DNA of 15,610 nt from CALAEC01 sp050692915 (GTDB lineage Bacteria; Actinomycetota; UBA4738; CALAEC01), in contig JBOGVU010000062.1 in the NCBI GenBank assembly GCA_050692915.1, forward strand, positions 1 to 15,610, given 5' to 3'. Below are positions 7,734 through 15,202 of the stretch, piece by piece. The stretch's first letter is position 1. Every line of letters starts with the position of its first letter. A program made the position numbers and the translations under genes. Under the pieces are notes generated by a model. That model searched no databases and had not been told where the DNA came from. It saw only the letters and a program-made list of their open reading frames with translations.

Positions 7734-8569
7734 TCGTCGACGGGATGCGGATCGGGCACTGGACCGATCCCGTCGGGATGACGGGATGCACGGTGGTGCT
7801 GCCGCCGCCGGGCACGGTCGGCTCCTGCGAGGTCCGGGGCGGGGCGCCGGGGACCCGGGAGACGGACCTCCTCCGTCCGGGCATGCTCGTGGCGGAGATC
7901 CACGCCGTCCTCCTCACCGGGGGGAGCGCCTTCGGCCTGGCCGCCGCCGACGGCGTGATGCGGTGGCTCGAGGAACGCGGCTTCGGCTTCGAGGCCGGCG
8001 TGGCCCGGGTCCCGATCGTCCCGGCCGCGGTGATCTTCGACCTCGGGGTGGGCGACCCGAGAGCCAGGCCCGGACCCGACGAAGGCTACGCGGCGTGCGA
8101 GGCGGCCTCCGAGAGCGCCATCGAAGGCAGGGTCGGCGCCGGGACCGGCGCCACCGTGGGCCTGGACCGGGTCCCGGGCGGGCTGGGGCTGACCGAGACG
8201 TCCGTGGGCGACGTGGCGGTGTGGGCTCTGGCCGTGGTCAACGCGTTCGGGGCCGTGGTGGACGAGGACGGTCGGCCGCTCGCCGGCGAGATCCCCCCGC
8301 CCGGGACCGTTCCCGCCTGGCCCGGGGCGAACACGGTGCTGGGCGTGGTGGCCACGAACGCCGCGCTCACCAAGGAGGGTTGCCGGGACCTGGCGGCCGC
8401 GGCCCACGCCGGCCTTGCCAGGGCCGTGAGGCCTGCGCATACAATGTGGGACGGGGACACCGTCTTCACCCTGGCCACCGGGCAGGTCGAGCCGCCCGGG
8501 GACACGCTCGAGCGGATGGCCGGGGATGCCTTGGCCGGGGCCATCCGGCGGGCGGTGGCCGAGCGATGA
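7730..8569 (+). CDS. P1 (DmpA/NylC-type) self-cleaving peptidase family protein
   Basis: Members of this N-terminal-nucleophile family cut themselves into alpha and beta chains and act as aminopeptidases or amidases on D-amino-acid, beta-peptide or nylon-type substrates. Seen here: DGMRIGHWTDPVGMTGCTVVL at the front, LLTGGSAFGLAAADGVMRWLEE in the middle, VGAGTGATVG, VWALAVVNAFG, and GANTVLGVVATNAAL, where Asn201-Thr202 matches the self-cleavage position with Thr as nucleophile. The 279 residues are a little short for the family. I chose the TTG at 7730 because it overlaps the upstream stop as TTGA and keeps the residues usually present before the G-x-RxGH motif; ATG 7745 would remove part of strand one. 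No start codon is available just upstream. The substrate here is unknown. udg follows with an ATGA overlap. Confidence 0.88.
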   Translation: MIVDGMRIGHWTDPVGMTGCTVVLPPPGTVGSCEVRGGAPGTRETDLLRPGMLVAEIHAVLLTGGSAFGLAAADGVMRWLEERGFGFEAGVARVPIVPAAVIFDLGVGDPRARPGPDEGYAACEAASESAIEGRVGAGTGATVGLDRVPGGLGLTETSVGDVAVWALAVVNAFGAVVDEDGRPLAGEIPPPGTVPAWPGANTVLGVVATNAALTKEGCRDLAAAAHAGLARAVRPAHTMWDGDTVFTLATGQVEPPGDTLERMAGDALAGAIRRAVAER

Positions 8570-9180
8570 CCACGAGGCTTGAAGAGCTCGCCAGCGAGGC
8601 CGCGGTCTGCACCAAGTGCCGGCTGTCGGCCGGGCGCACCCAGGTCGTGTTCGCCGACGGCAGCCCGGACGCGGACCTCATGTTCATCGGGGAGGGCCCG
8701 GGGTACCACGAGGACGTTCAGGGCCTGCCGTTCGTGGGGGCCGCCGGACAGCTCCTGAACCGGCTCCTGGGGGAGATCGGGCTCCGACGGGAGGACGTCC
8801 GGATCACGAACACCGTGCTGTGTCGTCCTCCCGGGAACCGGGACCCGCTCCCCGACGAGCTGGAGGCGTGCTCCACGTACCTGCTCGAGCACGTCGACCT
8901 GGTGGATCCGAAGGTCGTGTGCACGCTCGGCAACTTCGCCACCCGGGTCATCCTGGAGCGGCCGGTGGCCATCTCGAAGATCCGCGGGCAGCGGTTCCCG
9001 TGGCGGGGCCGGCTGGTGATCCCGACCTTCCACCCGGCGGCCATCCTCCGCGGCGGCGGGGACGCCTCGCGGGCGATGCAGCAGATCCGGGCGGACTTCG
9101 CCGCGATCGCCGGGGCCCTCGAGGAGGCCCAGGCCGCCGGTGGCGAGCCCGTGATCGAGGAGCAGCTGGGGCTGTTCTGA
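8566..9180 (+). CDS. udg: Type-4 (4Fe-4S) uracil-DNA glycosylase
   Basis: This enzyme removes uracil from DNA to start base-excision repair. At 204 residues it fits the small Fe-S UDG families. Four cysteines, Cys15, Cys18, Cys86 and Cys102, are spaced as CxxC then C-x15-C, as expected for the cluster. The active-site block GEGPGYHEDVQGLPFVGAAGQLL begins near residue 43, TNTVLCRPPGNRDP follows, and the late FHPAAILR motif carries His156. The last residues are EEQLGLF, which resembles a sliding-clamp-binding peptide. The ATG at 8566 overlaps the upstream stop as ATGA. Its place inside the alr-tsaE interval is not the usual arrangement. Confidence 0.92.
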   Translation: MTTRLEELASEAAVCTKCRLSAGRTQVVFADGSPDADLMFIGEGPGYHEDVQGLPFVGAAGQLLNRLLGEIGLRREDVRITNTVLCRPPGNRDPLPDELEACSTYLLEHVDLVDPKVVCTLGNFATRVILERPVAISKIRGQRFPWRGRLVIPTFHPAAILRGGGDASRAMQQIRADFAAIAGALEEAQAAGGEPVIEEQLGLF

Positions 9181-9182
9181 GC

Positions 9183-9683
9183 GTGGGCACGGCCATCGAC
9201 GTCGTGACCGGCACGCCCGAGGACACCCGGAAGGTGGCCGCGGCCCTGGCCGAGCTCCTGGTCCCCGGCGACGTGGTCAGCCTCACCGGCGACCTCGGAG
9301 CGGGGAAGACAACGTTCGTGCAGGGTGCCGCCCGAGGGCTGGGGGTCACCGAGCAGGTGGCTTCCCCGACGTTCGTGCTGGTTCGGGAGTACCGTGGCGA
9401 CGTGCCCGTCTGCCACCTCGATGTGTACCGGCTGGACCGGCTCCAGGAGGTCATCGATCTCGGTTTCGAGGATCTCCTCGATCCGGGGAGCGTGATCTTC
9501 GTGGAGTGGGGGGACGCCATCGAGCCGCTCCTTCCCGACGAGCATCTCCGGGTGGAGCTCCGCACCGAGGAAGACGACGCTCGACGGCTCTCGTTCGCCG
9601 GCCGGGGTGCCCGGTGGGCGGGGAGGTGGGAGCGCCTGGAGGGGGTACTGGCCCCGTGGGGGGCCGGCGGGGGGACGGTCTAG
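9183..9683 (+). CDS. tsaE: tRNA t6A biosynthesis ATPase TsaE
   Basis: TsaE is the P-loop ATPase that works with TsaB and TsaD to place threonylcarbamoyl on A37 of ANN-decoding tRNAs. It has 166 residues, in range. The Walker A GDLGAGKT spans 36-43, then come the family blocks ASPTFVLVREY, HLDVYRLD and FVEWGD. The GTG at 9183 lies 2 bases after the udg stop; the only upstream purine run is weak, so coupling to udg translation is likely. tsaB starts one base after its stop. The C-terminal 25 or so residues are Gly/Trp/Arg-rich and poorly conserved. Confidence 0.95.
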   Translation: MGTAIDVVTGTPEDTRKVAAALAELLVPGDVVSLTGDLGAGKTTFVQGAARGLGVTEQVASPTFVLVREYRGDVPVCHLDVYRLDRLQEVIDLGFEDLLDPGSVIFVEWGDAIEPLLPDEHLRVELRTEEDDARRLSFAGRGARWAGRWERLEGVLAPWGAGGGTV

Positions 9684-9684
9684 C

Positions 9685-10389
9685 GTGCTGGTCCTGGCGA
9701 TCGAGACCTCGACGCCCCAGACCTCGGTGGCCCTGGGTACGGAGCAGGGGGTGCTCGGCTCCACCCTGCTGTCGTGGGGCAAGGGGCACTCTGAGATCGT
9801 GGTGCCGGCGATCCACCACCTCCTCGACTGGGCCGAGCTCCGTCCGGGTCAGATCGGCGGGGTGGCGGTGGGCCTCGGGCCCGGGCTGTTCACCGGGCTC
9901 CGGGTGGGCGTGGCCACGGCCCGGTCCCTGGCGCAGGTCCTCCGGGTGCCGATCGTGGGGATCGCGTCGCTCGACGTGCTGGCCTTCTCCGTCCGGTACT
10001 CGAGGTGGCGGATCGTCGCGGTGAGCGACGGCAAGCGGGGCGAGGTGTTCTACGCCTCCTACCGCCCGGTCCCCGGCGGTGTGGCCCGGGATTCCGAGTA
10101 CCAGGTCGGCCCCCCCGAACGCCTGGCTGCCGAGCTCGAGGCCTCGGGCGAGGAGACCCTGCTCGTGGGGGGCGGCGCCCTGCTGTATCGTCGCCAGCTC
10201 CAGGTGGGCGGCGGGCGGATGGAGTTCGCCTCGATGTCCCGGGCCTTCCCGGACGCCGAGTCCCTCCTGGAGCTGGCCCTGCCCAGGTTCCACCGGGAGG
10301 AGACGGCCCGGCCTGTCGACGTGGTTCCCTACTACGTGAGGAAATCGGATGCGGAGATCGATTGGGGTCGAGCAGGCCGAGTCGCCTGA
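9685..10389 (+). CDS. tsaB: tRNA t6A biosynthesis protein TsaB
   Basis: TsaB is the catalytically inactive ASKHA-fold partner that scaffolds TsaD and TsaE in t6A synthesis. The 234 residues match bacterial TsaB. It opens VLAIETSTPQTSVAL, carries SWGKGHSEIVVPAI and the signature GLGPGLFTGLRVG (63-75), then VPIVGIASLDVLA and VSDGKRGEVFYA. The GTG at 9685 is one base past the tsaE stop and has a G-rich Shine-Dalgarno-like run at 9669-9675. The 3' end overlaps rimI by 41 bases, and that overlap contains the rimI ribosome-binding-site region. Confidence 0.94.
   Translation: MLVLAIETSTPQTSVALGTEQGVLGSTLLSWGKGHSEIVVPAIHHLLDWAELRPGQIGGVAVGLGPGLFTGLRVGVATARSLAQVLRVPIVGIASLDVLAFSVRYSRWRIVAVSDGKRGEVFYASYRPVPGGVARDSEYQVGPPERLAAELEASGEETLLVGGGALLYRRQLQVGGGRMEFASMSRAFPDAESLLELALPRFHREETARPVDVVPYYVRKSDAEIDWGRAGRVA
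10338..10342 (+). promoter_or_regulatory. Ribosome binding site that fixes the rimI start
   Basis: GAGGA lies 6 bases before the ATG at 10349, inside the tsaB coding region. It supports that ATG over the later in-frame ATG at 10406 and so supports the 41-base overlap of the two genes. Confidence 0.6.
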
Positions 10390-10900
10390 CATCGAGATCA
10401 CCCGGATGCGGCGCCGGCACCTCCGGGGCATCATGGCTATCGAACGGCAGGTCTATCCGAGGCCGTGGAGCCCCAGCCTGTTCGTCTCGGAGATGACCAC
10501 CGGCCGGAACCGCGCGTACCTCGTGGCCCTGGCCGGGCGGGCGGTGGTCGGCTACGCCGGGCTGATCTCTTACGGCGACGAGGCCCACGTGACCACGATC
10601 GCCGTCGATCCGGAGTTCCAGCGCCTGAAGATCGGGACCAGGCTCCTGTATGAGCTCGTGCGCGAGGCGCTCGAGCTGGGGGCCCGGGCGGTCTCGCTGG
10701 AGGTCCGCGTGACGAACTGGGGCGCCCAGCGGCTGTACGGTCGGTTCGGCTTCCGGCCGGTCGGGGTCCGCAGGAACTACTACCAGGAGACGAGCGAGGA
10801 TGCCTTGGTGATGTGGACCGACAACATCCGCACCCGGGAATACCACGAGCAGCTCGAGCGGGTCATCGACGAGATGCCCGAGGCCCTCCGGCCCGAGTGA
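10349..10900 (+). CDS. rimI: Ribosomal-protein-alanine N-acetyltransferase family (GNAT)
   Basis: RimI-type enzymes acetylate N-termini, classically of ribosomal protein S18, and rimI is commonly kept beside tsaB and tsaD. The 183-residue protein starts its fold at IEITRMRRRHLRGIMAIE, then PWSPSLFVSEM and VTTIAVDPEFQ. The catalytic-region residues Glu118 (SLEVRVTN) and Tyr130 (AQRLYGRFGF) are present. The acetyl-CoA loop, normally Q/R-x-x-G-x-G/A, reads QRLKIGT (91-97), so the first glycine is Lys94. The C-terminal tail after RRNYYQ is longer than in E. coli RimI and contains EDALVMW. A start at 10406 would remove the first strand. It overlaps tsaB by 41 bases and lies 7 bases before tsaD. 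Its true substrate is not shown by sequence. Confidence 0.9.
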   Translation: MRRSIGVEQAESPDIEITRMRRRHLRGIMAIERQVYPRPWSPSLFVSEMTTGRNRAYLVALAGRAVVGYAGLISYGDEAHVTTIAVDPEFQRLKIGTRLLYELVREALELGARAVSLEVRVTNWGAQRLYGRFGFRPVGVRRNYYQETSEDALVMWTDNIRTREYHEQLERVIDEMPEALRPE

Positions 10901-10907
10901 TGCCACC

Positions 10908-11912
<1,005 letters not shown>

Positions 11913-11924
11913 CATGCGCACAGC

Positions 11925-12884
11925 GTGAGCGAGGAGGCCGGAGGCACCGTCCTGGTCACCGGGGCGGCCGGGTTCGTGGGGTCGCACCTGTGCGACCGGC
12001 TCCTGGCGGAGGGGCGCCGGGTTGTGGCCATCGACGACCTCTCCAGTGGCACGATCGCCAACCTGGCCGAGGCCCGCTCGTACGGCAAGCAGTTCAGCTT
12101 CGAGCACCTCGACGTCCGGGCGGAGGGCCTCCGGTCGCTCTTCGAGCGGCATCGCCCCGAGGTGGTGATGCACCTGGCCGCCCAGGCCAGCGTGAAGGTT
12201 TCCACCTCGGATCCGCTGTTCGACGCGGACGTCAACGTCCTGGGGACGATCAACGTGCTCCAGAGCGCGGTCCGGACCGAGGTCAGGAAGATCGTGTACG
12301 CGGCCTCGGGGGGGACGATCTACGGCGAGCCCCGCCGGTTCCCGGTCAAGGAGACAGCCGCGCCCGGCGGCCGCCCCCTGTCCCCATACGGCGTGTCGAA
12401 GAAGGTGGCCGGCGAGTACCTGGCCCTCTACCAACGGTTCAAGGCCATCGACCACACCGCCCTGGCCCTGGGGAACGTGTACGGGCCCCGCCAGGATCCC
12501 CAGGGAGAGGCCGGCGTCATCGCCATCTTCGCCGGCAGGATGCTGGTCGGCGAGCCGTGCACGATCAACGGGGACGGCAACCAGACCCGTGACTACGTGT
12601 TCGTGGCCGACACCGTGGACGCCTTCAGCCGGGCCATCGACCGGGGATCGGGGAAGCTCGTCAACATCGGCACGGGCCTGGAGACGAGCGTGAACCTCCT
12701 CTACCGGATGCTGGCCGAGATCGTGGGCGTGGAACAGGAGCCGGAGTTCGGGCCGCTCCCGTCCGGGGAGGTCCGCCGGATCGCCCTCGACATCTCGGCG
12801 GCCGAGTCCGAGCTGGGGTGGCGCCCCTGGACGCACCTCGAGGACGGCCTCGGCGAGACGGTTGCCTTCATGAAGGGCGTGTAG
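11925..12884 (+). CDS. NAD-dependent nucleotide-sugar epimerase/dehydratase (GalE-like)
   Basis: This is an extended short-chain dehydrogenase acting on nucleotide sugars, closest in appearance to UDP-glucose/UDP-GlcNAc 4-epimerases. The 319 residues are typical. The Rossmann motif TGAAGFVGSHL begins at residue 12, acidic DD at 37-38 favours NAD, HLAAQASV (83-90) is the usual block, the catalytic Ser is near 128 (AASGGTIYGEP) and YxxxK is Tyr155-Lys159 in SPYGVSKK. GNVYGPRQDP, GDGNQTRDYVFVADTV and FNIGTG-like VNIGTG are conserved late motifs. The exact sugar cannot be read from sequence; glmM and glmS upstream make a UDP-amino sugar conceivable. The GTG start has no Shine-Dalgarno. This is the last housekeeping-style gene before the membrane/MoSto module. 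Confidence 0.87.
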   Translation: MSEEAGGTVLVTGAAGFVGSHLCDRLLAEGRRVVAIDDLSSGTIANLAEARSYGKQFSFEHLDVRAEGLRSLFERHRPEVVMHLAAQASVKVSTSDPLFDADVNVLGTINVLQSAVRTEVRKIVYAASGGTIYGEPRRFPVKETAAPGGRPLSPYGVSKKVAGEYLALYQRFKAIDHTALALGNVYGPRQDPQGEAGVIAIFAGRMLVGEPCTINGDGNQTRDYVFVADTVDAFSRAIDRGSGKLVNIGTGLETSVNLLYRMLAEIVGVEQEPEFGPLPSGEVRRIALDISAAESELGWRPWTHLEDGLGETVAFMKGV

Positions 12885-12920
12885 ATGGCAAGCATCGTTT
12901 CGGACGTAGTCGCGAGCCAG

Positions 12921-12946
12921 GCCGGTGAGGCCCTCTGACACCCGGC
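12921..12946 (+). terminator. Possible terminator hairpin after the epimerase
   Basis: GCCGGTG (12921-12927) can pair with CACCCGGC (12939-12946) with one bulged C and an 11-base loop. It lies 37 bases past the epimerase stop, where a transcription unit would be expected to end. There is no T-tract, and such stems are frequent in GC-rich DNA, so this is tentative. Confidence 0.25.
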
Positions 12947-13041
12947 GGCGGGAGTCGAGAGTTCAGGCAAGGACGCTGCCCCGCCCCCTCTCGTGCTCGC
13001 GATTCGGGCATCTCGGGCGATTCCTTCCGCCGGCACCCCGA

Positions 13042-13090
13042 CCGTGGGCGCTCCGTGCCACTATGGGGCGGATCGCAACGCGCTCCACGG
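13042..13090 (+). other. Nested inverted repeats in the leader of the ECF/MoSto genes
   Basis: CCGTGGGCGC (13042-13051) pairs with GCGC-T-CCACGG (13080-13090), ten pairs with one bulged T. Inside it, CCGTGCC (13053-13059) pairs with GGGGCGG (13065-13071) apart from one mismatch and one G-U, closing an ACTAT loop. The structure ends 35 bases before the GTG of the transporter-like gene. It could be a structured 5' leader or an operator. I do not recognise it as a known riboswitch, and chance pairing is possible at this GC content. The rest of the gap 12885-13125 shows only a 17-codon open frame (12885-12938) and no convincing promoter. Confidence 0.3.
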
Positions 13091-13125
13091 GATAAGAGGG
13101 CTCGGGCTTCGGCAGCAGCGGAGAG

Positions 13126-14373
13126 GTGACGATCGCGAACGAGGGCACCACCGAGGTCGGCGCAGCGCCGGCCCTGAAGATCCTTGGGCTGTTGGCCCTG
13201 TCCGTCACTGCGATCGTGAGCGACTCGTGGTGGGTGCTGGGGGGTGTCCTGGCCCTCCCCCTGGGGTGGTGGGTGGGCCACGGACGCAACCCGCTACACC
13301 TGCTCCCCATGCTCCGGCGAACGTGGGTGTTCCTGGCGTTCCTCTTGCTCTCGTTCCTGATCTTCCCCCCCGAGACCGCGGACCCGCTCACCGTCGAGGT
13401 CGCCGGGCGAACGATCGACCTCTCCGGGCTCCTGGTGGGGGGAAGGATGTGCCTTCGCCTCCTCATCATCATCGTCGCCTCCCTGGTGCTCCGGGAGACC
13501 GGCCGCCCGCACGAGATCCTCCTCGGGCTCCGACAGCTGCGGATCCCCCACCCGCTGGCGCAGACGATCGAGGCCACGCTCACGCTGGTTGCCGCTCAGC
13601 GCACGGGAAGGCGTCGACGTCGCCGGGAAAGAGGGAGAGTGCGGCGCGAGGCCGGGGGAGCCAGGCGCACCATTCGGGAGCGGGGGCGGGCGCTGGCCGA
13701 GCGGCTCGCCTCCTCGTTCCACGAGACCGTGGCGCGGAGCGCTGCAGAGATCGGAGTCCCCGAGTCGGAGCGGGCCCGCCACATCTCCGCGGCATCGGAT
13801 GTCGTCATCGTCACCGCGCTGGTCGTCATGGTGATGGGCCTGAAGATGGTGAAGCTCCTACCGGGCATCCCTTTCGCCTCTGGGAACAGGCTCATGCTCG
13901 TGTTCCCGCTCTACTTCGTGGCCGCAAGCTACACGCGGTCCCCGATCGGGGCGACGTGGATGGGCGCCACGCTGGGCATGGTCGCCTTCCTCTTCGGTGA
14001 AGGCCGCTTCGGCATCCTTGAGGTCGCCAAGTACGTCGCCGCCGGAGCCATCCTCGATCTCGTCTGGCCCCTCGTCCGTCGAAGGCCGAGCGTGGTGATG
14101 TACGGGGCGGCCGGGCTCCTGATGGGGATCGGCTGGTTCGCCTCCACGCTCCTGGCCGCCTGGATCGCCAGGGCCCCCGCGATCTTCTACGCGCTGGCCG
14201 CCGGCATGGCGATCAGCCAGTTCGTCTTCTCGGTCCTGTCGGGACCCGTCTCGTGGGGGCTCCTGCGGGCTCTGGACCGCCCCCTCGAGCCACGAGAAGC
14301 GGATGTTGGACCCCCCGGAGGAGAAGCTCGCGGCTCCCACTCGTCCCCGCGTGGCAAGACGCGGTATAAATGA
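13126..14373 (+). CDS. ECF-type transporter T component fused to a putative S-like membrane domain
   Basis: Energy-coupling-factor importers have an ATPase pair, a T membrane protein that couples it, and an S protein that binds the substrate. Residues about 15-215 look like EcfT/CbiQ: hydrophobic segments near 17-31, 34-51, 65-81 and 100-123, then the ETGRPHEILLGLRQLRIPHPLAQ-type block (124-146) and an Arg-rich cytosolic helical stretch (159-220) where T proteins carry their coupling helices. Residues about 223-383 add six further hydrophobic segments (near 223-241, 254-269, 273-291, 296-317, 322-348, 350-383), the helix count of an S component, with Gly-rich IGATWMGATLGMVAF. The total of 415 residues is far longer than a lone EcfT. 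The GTG at 13126 has only a poorly spaced GGAG (2-base spacer); a later start cannot be excluded. No ATPase gene lies in the window. The substrate is inferred only from the MoSto genes 37 bases downstream. Confidence 0.65.
   Translation: MTIANEGTTEVGAAPALKILGLLALSVTAIVSDSWWVLGGVLALPLGWWVGHGRNPLHLLPMLRRTWVFLAFLLLSFLIFPPETADPLTVEVAGRTIDLSGLLVGGRMCLRLLIIIVASLVLRETGRPHEILLGLRQLRIPHPLAQTIEATLTLVAAQRTGRRRRRRERGRVRREAGGARRTIRERGRALAERLASSFHETVARSAAEIGVPESERARHISAASDVVIVTALVVMVMGLKMVKLLPGIPFASGNRLMLVFPLYFVAASYTRSPIGATWMGATLGMVAFLFGEGRFGILEVAKYVAAGAILDLVWPLVRRRPSVVMYGAAGLLMGIGWFASTLLAAWIARAPAIFYALAAGMAISQFVFSVLSGPVSWGLLRALDRPLEPREADVGPPGGEARGSHSSPRGKTRYK
14365..14370 (+). promoter_or_regulatory. Possible -10 element (TATAAA) before the first MoSto gene
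   Basis: TATAAA forms the last two sense codons of the transporter gene and lies 40 bases before the MoSto start at 14411. It is a rare A/T-rich hexamer in this DNA and could drive the storage genes separately from the transporter. No -35 is evident at 17 bases upstream. Confidence 0.3.
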
Positions 14374-14399
14374 GCGCTCAACGGGTCACCCCAACGCAC

Positions 14400-14406
14400 A
14401 AGGAGG
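14400..14406 (+). promoter_or_regulatory. Strong Shine-Dalgarno of the first MoSto gene
   Basis: AAGGAGG lies 4 bases before the ATG at 14411. It is the strongest ribosome binding site in the window and contrasts with the missing or weak sites of glmS, tsaD and the epimerase, suggesting high expression, as a storage protein would need. It decides this start over open frame extending upstream to 14303 and over ATG 14447. Confidence 0.75.
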
Positions 14407-14410
14407 ATGT

Positions 14411-15202
14411 ATGCTCAAGGCTGGCGGCGGCCGTGCCCGCCTGTTGATGAGGAGACAGGAGCCGCTCGACGCACCCGAGATTGCCACGTTCCGACTCCTC
14501 CCAAACCTCAACGTCATCAAGGTCGGAGCCACGTCGATCATCGAGGGCGACCCAGTCCCCCTCTTGTCGCTGGTCCGGGAGATCGCCACGCTCTCCAAGG
14601 AATACCAGCTGCTGATCTCGACCGGAGGTGGAGAGCGCCACCGTCATGCGCTGTCGATCGGTGTCGATCTCAACATGCCGATCGGCGTCCTGGCGGTGCT
14701 GGGAGCCAATGCTCCGTCGCAGAACGCCCTGATCCTCCAGGCGTTGCTCGCCTCGGAGGGGGGCATCCGAGTTCCCCCGGAGCACTTCGACGAGATCCCC
14801 GTCTACTTGGCGGCCGGCGCGATCCCCGTAACGCCGGGGATGCCGACCTACAACTACTGGGAGCACCCGCCCGCCGAGGGCGAGCTTCCGGCGCACGACA
14901 CCGACGTCGGCGCGTACCTCGTCGCGGAGACGTTCGGCGCGCGCAAGGTGATCTTCCTCAAGGACGTGGACGGCGTGTACACGGCGGACCCCAAGGCGGA
15001 CCCCGATGCGAATCTCCTCACCAGCACGACGGTGAAGGAGCTGCGTGATCTGCCGAGCCTGCCATTCGACCCCCCGGTGCTGGACATGCTGGAGCGTGCC
15101 CGGACGGTGCGCGAGATCCGCGTCCTGAACGGAACCAAGCCGGGATTGCTCACGGCCGCCATGGCCGGAGAGGAGATCGGAACGATCGTGAGGGCATCAT
15201 GA
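14411..15202 (+). CDS. Molybdenum storage protein (MoSto) family subunit, first copy
   Basis: MoSto of Azotobacter vinelandii is an alpha3-beta3 cage of amino-acid-kinase-fold subunits (MosA, MosB) that packs molybdate or tungstate as polyoxometalate clusters using ATP. This 263-residue protein has the length of those subunits and their order of motifs: RLLPNLNVIKVGATS (28-42), LLISTGGGERHRH (67-79), VLAVLGANAPSQNALILQALLA, GMPTYNYWEHPPAEG (143-157), HDTDVGAYLVAETFG, KDVDGVYTADPKADPDA (184-200) and VREIRVLNGTKPGLLTAAM...IGTIV at the end, which is much closer to MoSto than to UMP kinase. The usual KIGG nucleotide-binding glycines read KVGA, and DRG reads EGD, so nucleotide binding may differ from the partner. 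I cannot assign it firmly as alpha or beta. The stop overlaps the next ATG as ATGA, fitting two subunits made in equal amounts. Confidence 0.85.
   Translation: MLKAGGGRARLLMRRQEPLDAPEIATFRLLPNLNVIKVGATSIIEGDPVPLLSLVREIATLSKEYQLLISTGGGERHRHALSIGVDLNMPIGVLAVLGANAPSQNALILQALLASEGGIRVPPEHFDEIPVYLAAGAIPVTPGMPTYNYWEHPPAEGELPAHDTDVGAYLVAETFGARKVIFLKDVDGVYTADPKADPDANLLTSTTVKELRDLPSLPFDPPVLDMLERARTVREIRVLNGTKPGLLTAAMAGEEIGTIVRAS

Noticed and set aside
8415..8445. Promoter-like TTGCCA and TACAAT inside the P1 peptidase gene, ahead of udg
   Set aside because: The hexamers are good matches, but the spacer is 19 bases and the site lies 120 bases inside an uninterrupted coupled run. It could be an internal promoter, but the support is too thin to list.
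12885..13125. ModE-type operator or known Moco riboswitch
   Set aside because: No A/T-rich TATAACG-like palindrome and no motif I can match to the Moco RNA consensus from memory; only unclassified inverted repeats are seen.
12993..14000. Alternative + strand frame across the leader and the transporter gene
   Set aside because: Its translation is Arg/Gly/Pro-rich with no hydrophobic pattern, whereas the frame beginning at 13126 gives regular membrane segments and an EcfT-like block.
14411..15202. UMP kinase (pyrH)
   Set aside because: The fold is shared, but the N-terminal extension, the PxYxxW..PAEG segment and the terminal NGxxPGxLTxAxxGExxGTI pattern match MoSto; the tandem second copy also argues against pyrH, and no tsf or frr neighbour is present.
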